Positions 9,901 through 19,473 of a stretch of DNA of 20,305 nucleotides are shown in pieces (positions within the stretch are counted from its first letter, which is position 1; each line of letters opens with the position of its first letter). Source of the DNA: Azolla pinnata (Eukaryota; Streptophyta; Polypodiopsida; Salviniales; Salviniaceae); contig JBBBWG010011780.1 in the NCBI GenBank assembly GCA_037176905.1, positions 1-20,305 of the forward strand. Reading direction: 5' to 3'. Both the position numbers and the translations under genes were made by a program. The notes beneath the pieces were generated by a model. That model made no database searches and was not told the DNA's origin. It saw nothing but the letters and a program-made list of their open reading frames with translations.

Positions 9901-12900
9901 CATACATTAGCGATCCAAAAAGTACTTAATAGATTGGGAACCTCTTCAAATCGTAGATGTACAGAAACATATTTTCCCCCAGTACCGCTGCTATGATGCT
10001 TCATGAGATCAACTAGTTTCTCTCCAACAATTGCAATTGGTTGTGCAAATCTTAGAGCCTGAAAGTTCGCCAAGCATCTGAGCTGTTGTGTCTTAGGAGG
10101 GACCTTGTCATAAGATAATCGATTTGCAAATGGAGAAATACGGATGACCCTGATCAAGCATAACTCAAATTTTGATATAAAATTTTGAATGATTTCACAG
10201 AAAGAAAATTATATTGACGTCTTTTAAGATTAAGAAGCCGAATATGACTTAAAAGAACAAAACAAGAAAATCTTTGTAAAAACAAGTGTCATTCTCAGAT
10301 TAAAAGTGTTTGCAACAACATTCCATGCTTTTATTTAACTCCATTAAAAGATCATTTAGAAGATGAGGACTCCAAATTCTTAAATGTGAGAATACTTCCC
10401 TTCCATAGTTCAACTACAAGAACTGTAAACTCAAAACTGGGAACCACTAATGCTAAAAGACATATTTAGTAGCAGAATATCTACTTGGAAGAGAGAGAAA
10501 TTACACTAAAAGACGGTCGGTAAATCTCAATTATGAATTACAGTCTCCCTAGAGGCCTTGATAAGTAATCTAATCACACAACCCAAAAGCATTGTTGGCA
10601 TCTGACGCCTCACGTCAATCTAATACAAGTTCTTTACTTAGTTCAAAATATCTTAACGGAGAAATGCTGTGCATCTAAAAAAATTTAGATGTCCATAAAC
10701 CTCCTGCACTCTAGGGAAAAACTATAAAAACTCCAGTACACATATCCGATTGATACCACAACAACGCACTTGAACATGACGTCCGGGAGGAGGTTTGGTT
10801 TGGCAAACCAGCCCTGTATGATTATATGTACATCTTTGGTGTTGAAATCCATACTAGACAGGAGCTAACGTCGTACACTTCATAGTCCATCGATGGAATA
10901 TTTCTTGGATATGGTGAGGAAGGTAAGTAATATAGACACTAGAAATCTACTGATGACCACATTTATACCATTGTAGTGGTAGACGGTTGTTGTAGAGTCT
11001 CCTAGGTTTCACAATTACTTAGTTCCTTATTAGAAAGAATTTGGTTGGCACCTCTGTGCAACTCCCTAAATAAATTCTAATCTTACATTGTGATGCCGAG
11101 AGAACCATATGTTTTGCAAGTTAATCACATTAAAAATCTTGAAACTGCACAAGCCATGTGGGAATCATTGAAGGAGTAACACCAAATATCTAGGAGAACA
11201 ATTGAGATTTTCTCTTTCTCATCATACAAGTAACTATCAGCAAATATATTAACATGATACCATGGTATATATCTCACACAATTGTAGAAAGAACAGGCAG
11301 AATTTTACCCCAGTTTTCTAAGCCGTGGAAGCACTGTTGCAAGATAATAGCTTGCAGGTGCCCAAGCTTTTACCCTGAAATTATAAACAAGGCTAATATT
11401 GTTTCCAATGGTCTCCATTATGTAGTCCGGTAGCTCGCTAACTACGCGTACATGGTCTGCAAGGGAGTTTATGAAATAGCTTTCATCATAGATATCTCCA
11501 AATGAGCTGAAATATAGATAGGATCATAGCTTAGGACTAAATGTCAATTAGAGATAATGACTTCTGAGACACTCCCATGAAAATGTAAGTCACCTTGGGT
11601 CCTGCCAAACGCTATTTAAATGAAATTGCGGGATAACAAGAGTGGCATTCAGCAGGCCAGCAAGTGCAACAGCATTACAAATCTGCAATTTTAACCTTTT
11701 GTTGAAGAAATGTGCTTCATTGAAAAGCCACACATCCAGCATTTTGTAATGACAGTCACACATACCGATGATCTTTGCTGGTTCAAGCCGCCATTTGCTT
11801 CAATAATGAGAAAACCATTAGACTCCTGTAGACCTGATAAGACAAAAGTTTTTGTTAAACCCACGTTTGATGGGTAATATCCACAATTAATTTCACGTGA
11901 GAACAGCTGCTGGATAGTGGCTGGCTAGTATGAATGTGATTAACTGGCAATATTACTACGATGTTAAGAAAAACAATGATGTATTCACCTGAATGGTAAG
12001 TACGATACTCACACCTATATTTCTACCCTCATACTCATTGGACTGCAGCATTTATAATTGGCAAAAACACAGGATCTGGGAGGCCTTAATTTGAACCAAA
12101 TTAATGGTGACGTCATCTTCAAGTAGTCCACTCTATGAAACACTAAGCATCTTTAATCAGTGTTTTCCATCATCCTATGGACAGAGTTGAGATCCAAATA
12201 CTTTTAATCAGGCGTATTGACATAACATTGAAACGTCAACTCCAAAGAAAAAGGAAGATATAAATACACCCTCCATTTATTACAAAGAATGGCACGACAA
12301 AAAAACTACAGAAGAAACCTCAAAATGGTAGAGAAGTAGGCCACATTTTTTAAAATTGTAAAGACAGTGAGATTGCAATTCATTTATGGGGCGTTCACAG
12401 TTCTTGACAAGATCTCTCTTTAAGAAAACTTTCTCTGATGGTAAAATTGTCCTAAACTGGTAACTTGATTCAAGTTTTCATTGTCTCATCAAGCTCCTGG
12501 CTTGCTTCCAGGTGAACTGTGGACTTTAGAAGCCAACGGTAATCTGAAACGTTGGCCCATTATCAAACTGGCCCCAACATGTTAACATGAAGCCATATAA
12601 GCTAGCATTTCACAGGAGACTAAGTTAATACTCATATATTTAATAAAAATATCAAATTTGATACAACAACGCAGTGTGATTTTAAAATAGTACCACACAT
12701 TAGCAGATATCAGCACAATGTCTGAACAGAAACTAGCAAAAGTTCACAGAATGTACAACTGATTCCTTGTCATGATTACAGCACACTTGAGTGTAGCAAT
12801 TGTTATTTCATCATGCAGCATGAGTACTTATTTTTGGCCTATCTCTCCATAGGACATTCCTTTTGAGAGTTTGAAATACCTCTTAATGTCTTTGTGTGGT

Positions 12901-14623
12901 TTATGCAAGGCTTCCAGATTTCTTCATCTTTCTGATGCTGCCATGCTGCCATAACCTGTACAATATATCCGCATGATAAGACACTATTAGATATTACGAA
13001 ATTCCTGAGAACTATCAACGTAAACACAGCCAAATTTTATTAAATATCAGATTGTTGACTATGGAGCAGAGCATATGGTTCTAAGCGTGTACTGAAGTAC
13101 AGTTCTTTTGAACACTTCATGTTCCTCAGATGCAAGGATTGAATATCAATAGAAATTCTATTCTAGACATCATACAATGACTGGCACTTGAGGGAAATAT
13201 TTGAAATGGGAAATATTTGAAATTTATCATGTTTTGTGTGAGAATTTCAAAACAGAAAGCTTTATAAGTTGCGCTTCATTCTAGAGGGTAGACTTCCAAC
13301 ATTGTCAACGTATTAGTTCAAGATGTTCCTTTAGTCGGCTGCTTTGGAATTAAACAGCAAAGCATTGAATAGACCAGGAAATATCAAGAGAATCCCCTGA
13401 AAGTGTCGCAGCATTCTTTGATGTTCAACATTTCAAGGGCGTCCGTTTGCATCACAGACATGTAAGGACATTTTCATATCACAGAAAGGAATAGGATTGC
13501 ATCATGGAAAATCGACATTGACAGAAATATTTTTTAACATTCCCAGAATCCAGAAGCCCGTGGGACGCACAATAGATGCCTATGCAACAATTCACCCAAA
13601 CGTACATGCATTCATGTTCATACACTCCAGTTTTACTTTTAAGTTCATCTGAAGGATAGGCATGTCATCTCTACTCATGGCAATTGTGCGAAGGTGCATG
13701 TATTCATGTTTGTACACTCCAGTTTTACAGTAGTACATAGCATTCGAGTGCTGATGGGTAATTCTGTCACAATGTGCATTCAAGTGGACATTACCGCACA
13801 AATGCGTGCACGTCCACAGATACCTAGATGCTTTAAACCTGTGCTAATGTGCATCGCAGGCACATTGGCACATAGCATTTGGAAAGTAATGTACATTTTT
13901 CGTGCACATTACTGCACCAAACGCACACCACATGCATTGTACGTGCATTTGTTTGCTTTGCTCAAAAGGGTTGGAAGGTAAGAGGCAATGACGACTTACC
14001 CCGTAGGATCCATTGGCCTTCTCCATGGCAGGCCAGAGGCGAGCGAAGAGCTTGGGGCTGCTGTAGATGGAGCCAGCAGGGGGGTGCTCCGAAGCCTTTG
14101 CGACGTGAACTGTGCCGGTCTGGGGCAAGGGAGGAGGATAGGGAAGCTCAAACGAGAAGGTACCCATGTAGAGGAGCATACCAGATATGTAGATGAGGGG
14201 GGCAAGGAGGAAGAAGCCGTGGCGCCTCAGGATAAGGGAGACAAAGAGGCAGGCGAGCCGTTGCAAGAGGGTGCGCGGATTGGCAGAGATGGAAGGGGAA
14301 GCTCGTACATCCAGAGCGAGAGGCAACATCGTTCTGCATCCTCCTCCTCCCACACTCCTTGCCCGCCCATACCGTAGCCTTGGTGATGATATAAGATGCT
14401 GGGTGGGAGACTCTGGAGGCGATGACGCTGACAGCGATTGATGGTGAAGTCCCAACGTTGTTGTTGATGCTGCAGCTGCCCCTGCCGCTGCCCCCGACGA
14501 TGAAGACGATCGCGCTGATGGTGATGGTGATGGTGATTGTGATGGTGCTGACGGCGACGCTGATGACGGTGATGGAGATTGTGATGGTGCTGATGATGAT
14601 GGTAGTCTTGTATATGCGTGCAT
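6928..14623 (-). CDS. Plant O-fucosyltransferase family protein, complete, 10 exons
   Basis: Exons in transcript order: 14000-14623, 12880-12955, 11766-11833, 11594-11682, 11309-11506, 9942-10149, 9690-9857, 9443-9610, 7218-7408, 6928-7126. All introns are GT-AG (1044, 1046, 83, 87, 1159, 84, 79, 2034, 91 bp); the joined frame is 1989 nt, 662 residues plus TAG. Order along the protein: Ser/Pro-rich head (about 8-48), a hydrophobic anchor near 137-156 ([20 protein letters not shown]) after basic residues, then a luminal stem and the GT domain with [10 protein letters not shown] (GGLNQQR at 248-254), [42 protein letters not shown] (Arg 418), [41 protein letters not shown] (558-560) and GHRRFL (567). 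This is the plant GDP-fucose O-fucosyltransferase-like family, type II Golgi proteins thought to glycosylate wall polymers or proteins; the acceptor here cannot be read from sequence. The C-terminal tail after [10 protein letters not shown] is Ser-rich. The start at 14623 is the only in-frame ATG before an upstream TAA; the downstream Met 99 is an alternative. It looks intact. Confidence 0.93.
7767..8061. repeat. Direct repeat pair of about 96 bp in intron 8
   Basis: The copies at about 7767-7862 and 7965-8061 share a 198-bp offset and about 80-90 percent identity by eye, highest in the CCCACAAATTCATGCAGGC core. They are separated by about 100 bp of unrelated sequence. Confidence 0.75.
8776..9278. 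repeat. Direct repeat pair of about 200-270 bp in intron 8
   Basis: The left copy (8776-9045) and right copy (9080-9278) align through at least four shared words in the same order, with substitutions and deletions in the right copy. It is an old tandem segmental duplication inside an intron and is not recognised as a known element. Confidence 0.75.
10150..11308 (-). other. Intron 5 of the O-fucosyltransferase gene
   Basis: A 1159-bp intron holding a perfect 8-bp-arm hairpin, CATCTAAA-AAAA-TTTAGATG, at 10672-10691 and a possible retrotransposon gag relic on the opposite strand at about 11081-11200. Nothing else is recognised. Confidence 0.6.
11081..11202 (+). mobile_element. Possible decayed Copia-like gag fragment
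   Basis: In one plus-strand frame, between a TAA at 11078 and a TAA at 11177, the translation contains [20 protein letters not shown], resembling the A-x-x-M-W-x-x-L pattern of plant Copia gag (UBN2-type) proteins; the same frame continues past the stop with [10 protein letters not shown]. It is antisense to the host gene and inside its intron. No LTRs, primer site or pol motifs are visible, so this is at best a small dead fragment and the match could be chance. Confidence 0.25.
11834..12879 (-). other. Intron 2 of the O-fucosyltransferase gene
   Basis: A 1046-bp AT-rich intron between AGAG|GTATTT and TTATCAG|GTC. No repeat, open frame or element could be recognised. Confidence 0.6.
12956..13999 (-). 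other. Intron 1 with a 93-bp-offset duplication and TGCA-rich part
   Basis: The segment at 13599-13635 recurs at 13691-13728, with the shared tail CACTCCAGTTTTAC exact. From 13760 to 13960 it is rich in GTGCA/TGCAC words and includes an imperfect hairpin, GTAATGTAC-loop-GTGCACATTAC, around 13886-13912. No gene is seen. Confidence 0.6.
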
Positions 14624-14676
14624 CGGGCTTGGCCCCGATGATTGCGACGATGGCGACGCTGCTGCTTTAGCAGCAT
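14227..14676 (-). other. Overlapping upstream ORF, 149 codons
   Basis: An ATG at 14676, 53 nt upstream of the main ATG at 14623 and in a different frame, opens a 149-codon His/Arg/Gln-rich frame that runs deep into exon 1. Both ATGs have a poor context (C at -3). If the transcript starts upstream of 14676, scanning ribosomes meet this ATG first. The peptide itself is low-complexity and is probably not a functional protein; its effect, if any, would be on translation of the main frame. Confidence 0.4.
14508..14612. repeat. GATGGT/GTGATG triplet repeat inside the first coding exon
   Basis: A degenerate (GATGGT)n run on the plus strand. In the frame of the O-fucosyltransferase gene it encodes the Ser-Pro-rich head (SPSPS patterns); in the neighbouring minus frame it encodes a His-rich peptide. 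Slippage here would change head length in steps of whole residues or shift the frame. Confidence 0.85.
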
Positions 14677-14686
14677 CAGTGGAGAA

Positions 14687-14695
14687 TTAGGGTTT
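14687..14695 (-). promoter_or_regulatory. Telo-box AAACCCTAA
   Basis: The minus strand carries AAACCCTAA 64-72 nt upstream of the O-fucosyltransferase ATG. The telo-box is enriched near transcription starts of plant genes and is bound by TRB-type proteins. Location and orientation fit a promoter-proximal or 5' UTR site. Confidence 0.5.
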
Positions 14696-14744
14696 GGTTT
14701 AGGGATTCCCCATGGCTGCCCCGACTGGAGCTCCCACCCTTCTT

Positions 14745-15129
14745 CTCCTTCCTTCCTTCCTTCTTCTTCTTCTTCTTCTCCTTGTTCTCCTTCCTTCTTC
14801 TTGAATGTTCTTCGTCTCCTCCTTCCTTCTTCTTTGAATCTTCTTCTCCTCCTTCCTTCTTCCTGAATCTTCTTCTCCTCCTCCTTCTTTGAATCTTCTT
14901 CTTCTTCGTCTTCTTCTCCTCCTCCTTTGAATCTTCTTCTTCTCCTTGTTCCTCTTCTTCTTCTTCTTCTTCTTCTTCTTCTTCTTCTTCGTTCTACCCT
15001 TCCTCTTCTTCCTGAATCTTATTCTTCTTCTTCTCCTTGTTCCTCTTCTTCTTCTTCTCCTTGTTCCTCTTCTTCTTCTTCTTCTCCTCCTTGTAAATTC
15101 TTCTCCTTGTAAATTCTTCTTCTTTCCTG
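14745..15129. repeat. Long CTT-rich polypyrimidine tract upstream of the O-fucosyltransferase gene
   Basis: About 385 bp almost entirely of pyrimidine, with a pure (CTT)12 at 14954-14989 and a degenerate minisatellite built on TTTGAATCTTCTTCTCCTCC (TGAAT marks near 14802, 14834, 14864, 14890, 14927, 15013). Sub-repeats CTCCTTGTTCCTCTTCTTC and CTCCTTGTAAATTCTT also recur. The coding strand reads GAA-rich. It lies 120-505 nt upstream of the ATG, in promoter or leader. Confidence 0.9.
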
Positions 15130-15291
15130 GTGCTTATTGTTGTTCGGCAAGATGAAGCTTTTCTCCAGCAGATCCAGGAACAGATTTCGACATTCCAGTC
15201 TTTGAGGATGCGCTGCAAAGGATCTGGGCTGTGGAGGGAGAAAATGGGTGAGACAAGAGACAGACAGACAAAGACAAAGACAAGAGACAAC

Positions 15292-15331
15292 GAAGAAAAG
15301 AAGAAGAGGAAGAAGAAGAAGCTATGGCGAT
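15292..15331. repeat. Polypurine GAA/AAG tract, inverted to the CTT tract
   Basis: Forty purines in a row (GAAGAAAAGAAG...), complementary in kind to the polypyrimidine block about 160 bp to the left. Together they form a low-complexity inverted pair that could fold as a hairpin or triplex in single-stranded form; no function is shown. Confidence 0.8.
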
Positions 15332-15379
15332 GGAGGAGATGGGATCTCACATTTTCTTCCATGGAATTTCTTTTTCTGT

Positions 15380-15837
15380 TTTTTCAATGAATTTTACAGG
15401 ATAAAATAATATTAAAAAACCCATTTTTTTATTATTTATCCCTTCCAAAATAGAGGCCCTTTTTTTTGTTATTTCTTATTTTCCACAGAATTTGGGGAGA
15501 ACAAATTGCTAAAAAACATTTTTGCCTATTTTTTCATTATTATCTTTTCTTTTTTGTTTGCTTGATTTACCACAAGTTTTTACAAGTTTTTGGGACAAAA
15601 TGTTTTTGTTTTTGTTTTTTTTTGCTAATTTTTCCATGGAAGTTTTGGTAATATATTTCTCAAAGAAAATGCCTATTACTAAAAAACATATTGTTGCTTT
15701 TCTGGACAACTGGGATTTTGTTTTTTTTGCAGATGTGTAGCAAACAAAAGAACATTTAATTTGATATTTTTCATGAGATTTTTGGTTTACAAACATGTTT
15801 TTTAAGAATATTCTTCAAATATTACAAAAAGAAAATA
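15380..15837. other. T-rich intergenic DNA
   Basis: Strong T bias on the plus strand with many T5-T9 runs. Open frames here are Phe/Leu-rich or Lys-rich shadows of composition. No gene or element is recognised. Confidence 0.6.
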
Positions 15838-16195
15838 CTTCCCCTGTTTTCCCCTGTTTTTTTTGTAAGTGATGGTTTTCCCCTGTTTTTTTTGTAGTTT
15901 TCCCCTGTTTTTTTTGTAAGTGATAGTTTTCCCCTGTTTTCCCCTGTTTTTCTTAAGTGATAGTTTTCCCCTGTTTTTCTTAAGTGATGGTTTTCCCCTG
16001 TTTTTTTTGTAAGTGATAGTTTTCCCCTGTTTTTTTTGTAAGTGATAGTTTTCCCCTGTTTTTCCCTGTTTTTCCCTGTTTTCCCCTGTTTTTCTTAAGT
16101 GATAGTTTACCCCTGTTTTCCCCTGTTTTTTTTTGTAAGTGATAGTTTTCCCATTTTTTCCCCTGTTTTTTATGATGTGAACTTTTCCCTTGTTT
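15838..16195. repeat. CCCCTG minisatellite
   Basis: Fourteen CCCCTG cores and two CCCTG variants, at 15841, 15851, 15880, 15902, 15931, 15941, 15968, 15995, 16024, 16053, 16083, 16110, 16120 and 16160. The main unit is about 27-30 bp: TTTTCCCCTG, a T run or TTTTTCTTAA, then (GT)AAGTGATAG. A 10-bp sub-unit TTTTCCCCTG is doubled at several places, giving a nested structure with two spacer types (TTTTTTTTGTAAGTGATAG and TTTTTCTTAAGTGATAG) in mixed order. Confidence 0.95.
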
Positions 16196-17770
16196 TATTT
16201 GGGCATTTTGCTAAGAGAATTATTAGTAATAGAAAAAGAGCCAATGAATGGGATAATACAAAAACATATGCCCACCAAAATTGACCAAATCTGGCCATAT
16301 GCCCACACAACTAAACCAACCAACCTCTCATCCTATGCAGGCAGAAGAAGATGAAGAGGTTTCCATTGTGTAAAGCCCAGAAAGGATGCCAGAATCAGGA
16401 TTCCCTTTCCTGATCCGGCATCGATCTATCAGGCTCGAGAATTCCGAATTCCAGATTCATCTGAACCAGATCCTGGAGGCATGCATCATACAAAACACAG
16501 CAGCAGAAGCAGCAACCGTTCAGAATGGCCAATTCGTATACACACAGGCACCTACTGTCTCTTCAAAACCATGCATCCGTGTATAATAATAGCCGACCTT
16601 TCGATAGCTGGATTCTGTCACAGCCACAAACTCTCTCTGCTCATCGTTTTCTTCTGCTTTATTACTGATACTGATCGTTTGGAAGATTCCTCGACCCAAG
16701 CATGCATGCTCTCACCGCCTCCCATTCACCAATTTCGCAAGCTTGCATCGATGCCTGCCTCCGTATCCCTCCCTATCCCCCCCCCCCATGTTGGTATCAA
16801 GGTGGATTTACAATCTAACAATCGGTATCAAGGCGGATTTGCGTCAAGACTGTCTTGCCCATGCTGACAAAGTTGAGATGTGAGACATGAATCAAAATAT
16901 AGCGAGCTCGAATTAGTTGACATTGAATGTCGCATACCAAACTCCGGATTGCACGTTGAAGTTGACATACAACTTTTTCGGTAGATCTTGACATCTTGCA
17001 TTCTAAAGCTAACGATAAACATATAACAAATTTGACGATTAGGGAACTGTTTGGGCATTCATGAATCGTCATAATGTTAAAGTTTAGACGTACATGGGGC
17101 CCGGCAACTGGCTCCGCTCGATTGGCAAATGACTCAGATGGATGCGATCGAGGAGAACAGACATACCTTGGGTTATTGAAGCTTTACTACGAACTAGTTT
17201 TTGGAGAAATGTTGCCTCGGAAGTATGTTTTAATCATTGGGCTTCAAGAGACTCGTGCATGCATCTCGATCGTGTTAAATTAAATTATTGCACTTCTGGT
17301 CTATTAGAATTGACCGAGGGTTAAACAATAGTTTTGTAAGATTTATTATTATTATTATTTTGCATCAGCTGGGTAAACATCTAAGATCATATGACATCTT
17401 TTTTTGTCATCTGCGTACAATTTCGCTTCCACGGTGTCGAGTAGATTGTGGCACAAATTTCGTGGTCGTTATATTTTGCCCCTGTCATGTTTGTTACAAT
17501 GTATATGGTTCAAGCATTTCAGCTTGTTGTCAATGTCACATTGGATCCTTTTCCTTAAAATTTCTAAATGGTTGCAAGGCACAGCCTTGCATGGATGTTG
17601 TAACTAGGTAGAATTTCAACGTAGCGATGCATGAACAAGCTATGGAGCTGAGAGATGTTGCGAATCGGGCACTAAACAACTCTAGAGTTACATATTATTA
17701 TTATGTACAATCAATGGAGGATTGGAGTCATATTCTAACCTAGTTTCTAAGACATATAGAAGGTAATTTA
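16196..17770. other. AT-rich intergenic DNA with minor repeats
   Basis: Contains a C11 run at 16777-16787, a short direct repeat GGTATCAAGGYGGATTT at about 16793 and 16823, and an ATT microsatellite at about 17344-17360. Open frames of 60-130 codons on both strands lack family signatures and splice context. No gene can be supported. Confidence 0.5.
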
Positions 17771-17782
17771 CCTACCAAAAAT

Positions 17783-17870
17783 AATTAATGGAAGGATTAA
17801 TGTTTTACACTCAATTAATGGAAGGACTAATGCTTTCTTTACTCTTAATTAACGGAAGGATTCTTTCTTG
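17783..17870. repeat. Three degenerate 31-34-bp tandem units
   Basis: AATTAATGGAAGGATTAATG, AATTAATGGAAGGACTAATG and AATTAACGGAAGGATT follow one another at about 17783, 17814 and 17847, each with a T-rich tail. Old tandem duplication in intergenic DNA. Confidence 0.75.
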
Positions 17871-18111
17871 GAAAAATAAAGACCATGTTTAAGGACCCAT
17901 GCGGTGTATGACACAATAGAAGCCATATGTGGAATGCCTCCAGGATGTTGTCCTCTTTTTGTAGTTATTAAAGATCAAGCAAGAGTTGTGGGTTCTTATA
18001 ATTTACTGGAGTCGAACAAGAATCTTGGTACATGGAATTAATGGACAAATACATGATCTAAGGGGATGAAATGGAAATTGATTGGTCACTCATATCGCCT
18101 AGGCAACTTAA

Positions 18112-18250
18112 TCATCATTCATCATTTGATCCAAGCAAGAATCAAATGCATGAATGAATCACACCATTCACAATTTGATCCAAGCAAAATCAAATGCACG
18201 AATGAATCGCCATTCAAAATTTGATCCAAGCAAAATCAAATGCATGAACT
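18112..18250. repeat. Three-copy 46-49-bp tandem repeat with internal hairpins
   Basis: ATTTGATCCAAGCA starts at 18124, 18173 and 18219. Each copy contains ATTTGAT and ATCAAAT as 7-bp inverted arms about nine bases apart (interrupted by one extra base in the first copy), followed by TGCATGAATGAATC and CATTCA, a second small inverted pair. No coding frame is evident. Confidence 0.85.
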
Positions 18251-18696
18251 AGCAGCTTGACACAAATGCTGACGACTTTAATCAACAACATTGAGATCAT
18301 GACAACACAAAATCATTGGCTTCCACAACCACCAAAATATCTTCATCACTAAGTATCACATCATGTAATGCTTGATTTATAACAATTGTCTCCAAATGTT
18401 GGTAACTTGTTCACCTTCAACCTCAATTTGGGCATACAACGGCTTTGACAGTATGTCAGATTCGATTCTTACAATTGCCATGAACCAGAAGAATTGTTTT
18501 CCTTAGTTACTATCATAGCAAGACATGAACTGAAATCTGGTAATAAGATCACCTTATCATTCTCAGAAATCTACGGTCTTTAGATTTACAAAGTTTTTCT
18601 CGCAAAGCGTCTATTTGAGCTAAAGATCACCACAGGGTGCTCATATGAAAAAATTATGAGTAAAACTCTAACTAAGTCTATTTGCTTTTATCTTAG

Positions 18697-18698
<2 letters not shown>
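18251..18698. other. Intergenic DNA, no gene seen
   Basis: AT-rich. The only notable item is the segment 18458-18494, which resembles 19389-19425. Confidence 0.5.
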
Positions 18699-18732
<34 letters not shown>

Positions 18733-18793
18733 GGTCTCTCGTTTAAGGTTTTTAGCTTCTCAAAACCCTGCTCTCTCTAGAGAGAGAGAGAGA
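18699..18793. repeat. (TC)16 tract followed by CT/GA palindrome
   Basis: (TC)16 at 18699-18730 is followed 40 bp later by CTCTCTCTAGAGAGAG (perfect palindrome, 18771-18786) running into a GA tract to 18793. The TC and GA runs are mutually complementary. Confidence 0.95.
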
Positions 18794-19340
18794 TTGGTGG
18801 ATTGCCATTGGGTAATACCTTGATTAATAGGAGAATTGCTAGTGGTATGTGTTTTTTGTCCAATGGGCGTGAAACACATTACATCTTAATGTCCAATGGT
18901 TAAAGATATATAACAGTTTATGAATGCAATATAAGATGTTAATTTTAGGGGTTGCAAGGTGACCTTTCAACTGGGTATTTGCACTTCTAGGTTATGAAGG
19001 ATTAACACCACACTATCACCTTATTCTAAATTACTTACGGTATTAGGGTTTTTGCTTTATATGGACAAACGCATAATAGATTTGTGCTTGATTCCCAACA
19101 AAGGGCGCGAAAGTATATGGTGAAGTTGGAAGAGAGCTCATTTGCTTTAGTTTATATTTATTGGAGAGATTGAGACAGTTAGGACACATATAAAGCGACA
19201 ATGGCGTCGCTTGGTTTTGTCAGCATACTAGACATGTCAAGTGGCCAAGAGCACAAGGAGAACCCAACACCGAGATGACCGACGACGATGTTGTGGCTGA
19301 CCGAGGCTTTCGACACACAAAATGTGGAAACGCGGCCGTT
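18794..19340. other. 3' flank of the callose synthase gene, no gene seen
   Basis: The base composition shifts from AT-rich to GC-rich near 19200 as the callose synthase gene approaches. The region from about 19237 may contain its 3' UTR. Nothing else is recognised. Confidence 0.4.
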
Positions 19341-19406
19341 GCGCTGTGAGATTCGATTCGATTCCTACAACCGTGGCGCTGTGAGATTCGATTCGATTCC
19401 TACAAC
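19341..19406. repeat. 31-bp direct repeat with 35-bp period
   Basis: The unit GCGCTGTGAGATTCGATTCG plus ATTCCTACAAC at 19341-19371 recurs exactly at 19376-19406, separated by CGTG. It lies about 70-130 nt downstream of the callose synthase stop codon. The right copy also continues into the sequence shared with 18458-18494. Confidence 0.95.
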
Positions 19407-19473
19407 TGCCATGAACCAGCGGAATATGCCGAAAAACCCAAACCAAAAGCGAGGTGGGGGGGCAATCCATCGG

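Noticed and set aside
13988..14377. Plus-strand frames over exon 1 of the O-fucosyltransferase gene
   Set aside because: They are antisense shadows of a GC-rich exon with a clear minus-strand product.
865..14623. A functional cluster linking the selenium-binding protein and O-fucosyltransferase genes
   Set aside because: They share a strand but have separate promoters, about 2.1 kb of intergenic DNA and unrelated pathways; neighbouring plant genes are usually unrelated.
15838..16195. A CRISPR-like array in the CCCCTG repeat
   Set aside because: The DNA is plant nuclear, the units are directly abutting with low-complexity spacers, and spacers are not unique, so it is a minisatellite.
16386..17611. 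Plus-strand frames of 60-128 codons between 16386 and 17611
   Set aside because: No family signature, no splice context and amino-acid composition typical of random AT-rich sequence.
18251..18494. A retrotransposon leader suggested by phrases such as TTTTGTGTTGTCAT on the minus strand
   Set aside because: Only one short phrase fits; no LTR, primer site or gag/pol frame is present.
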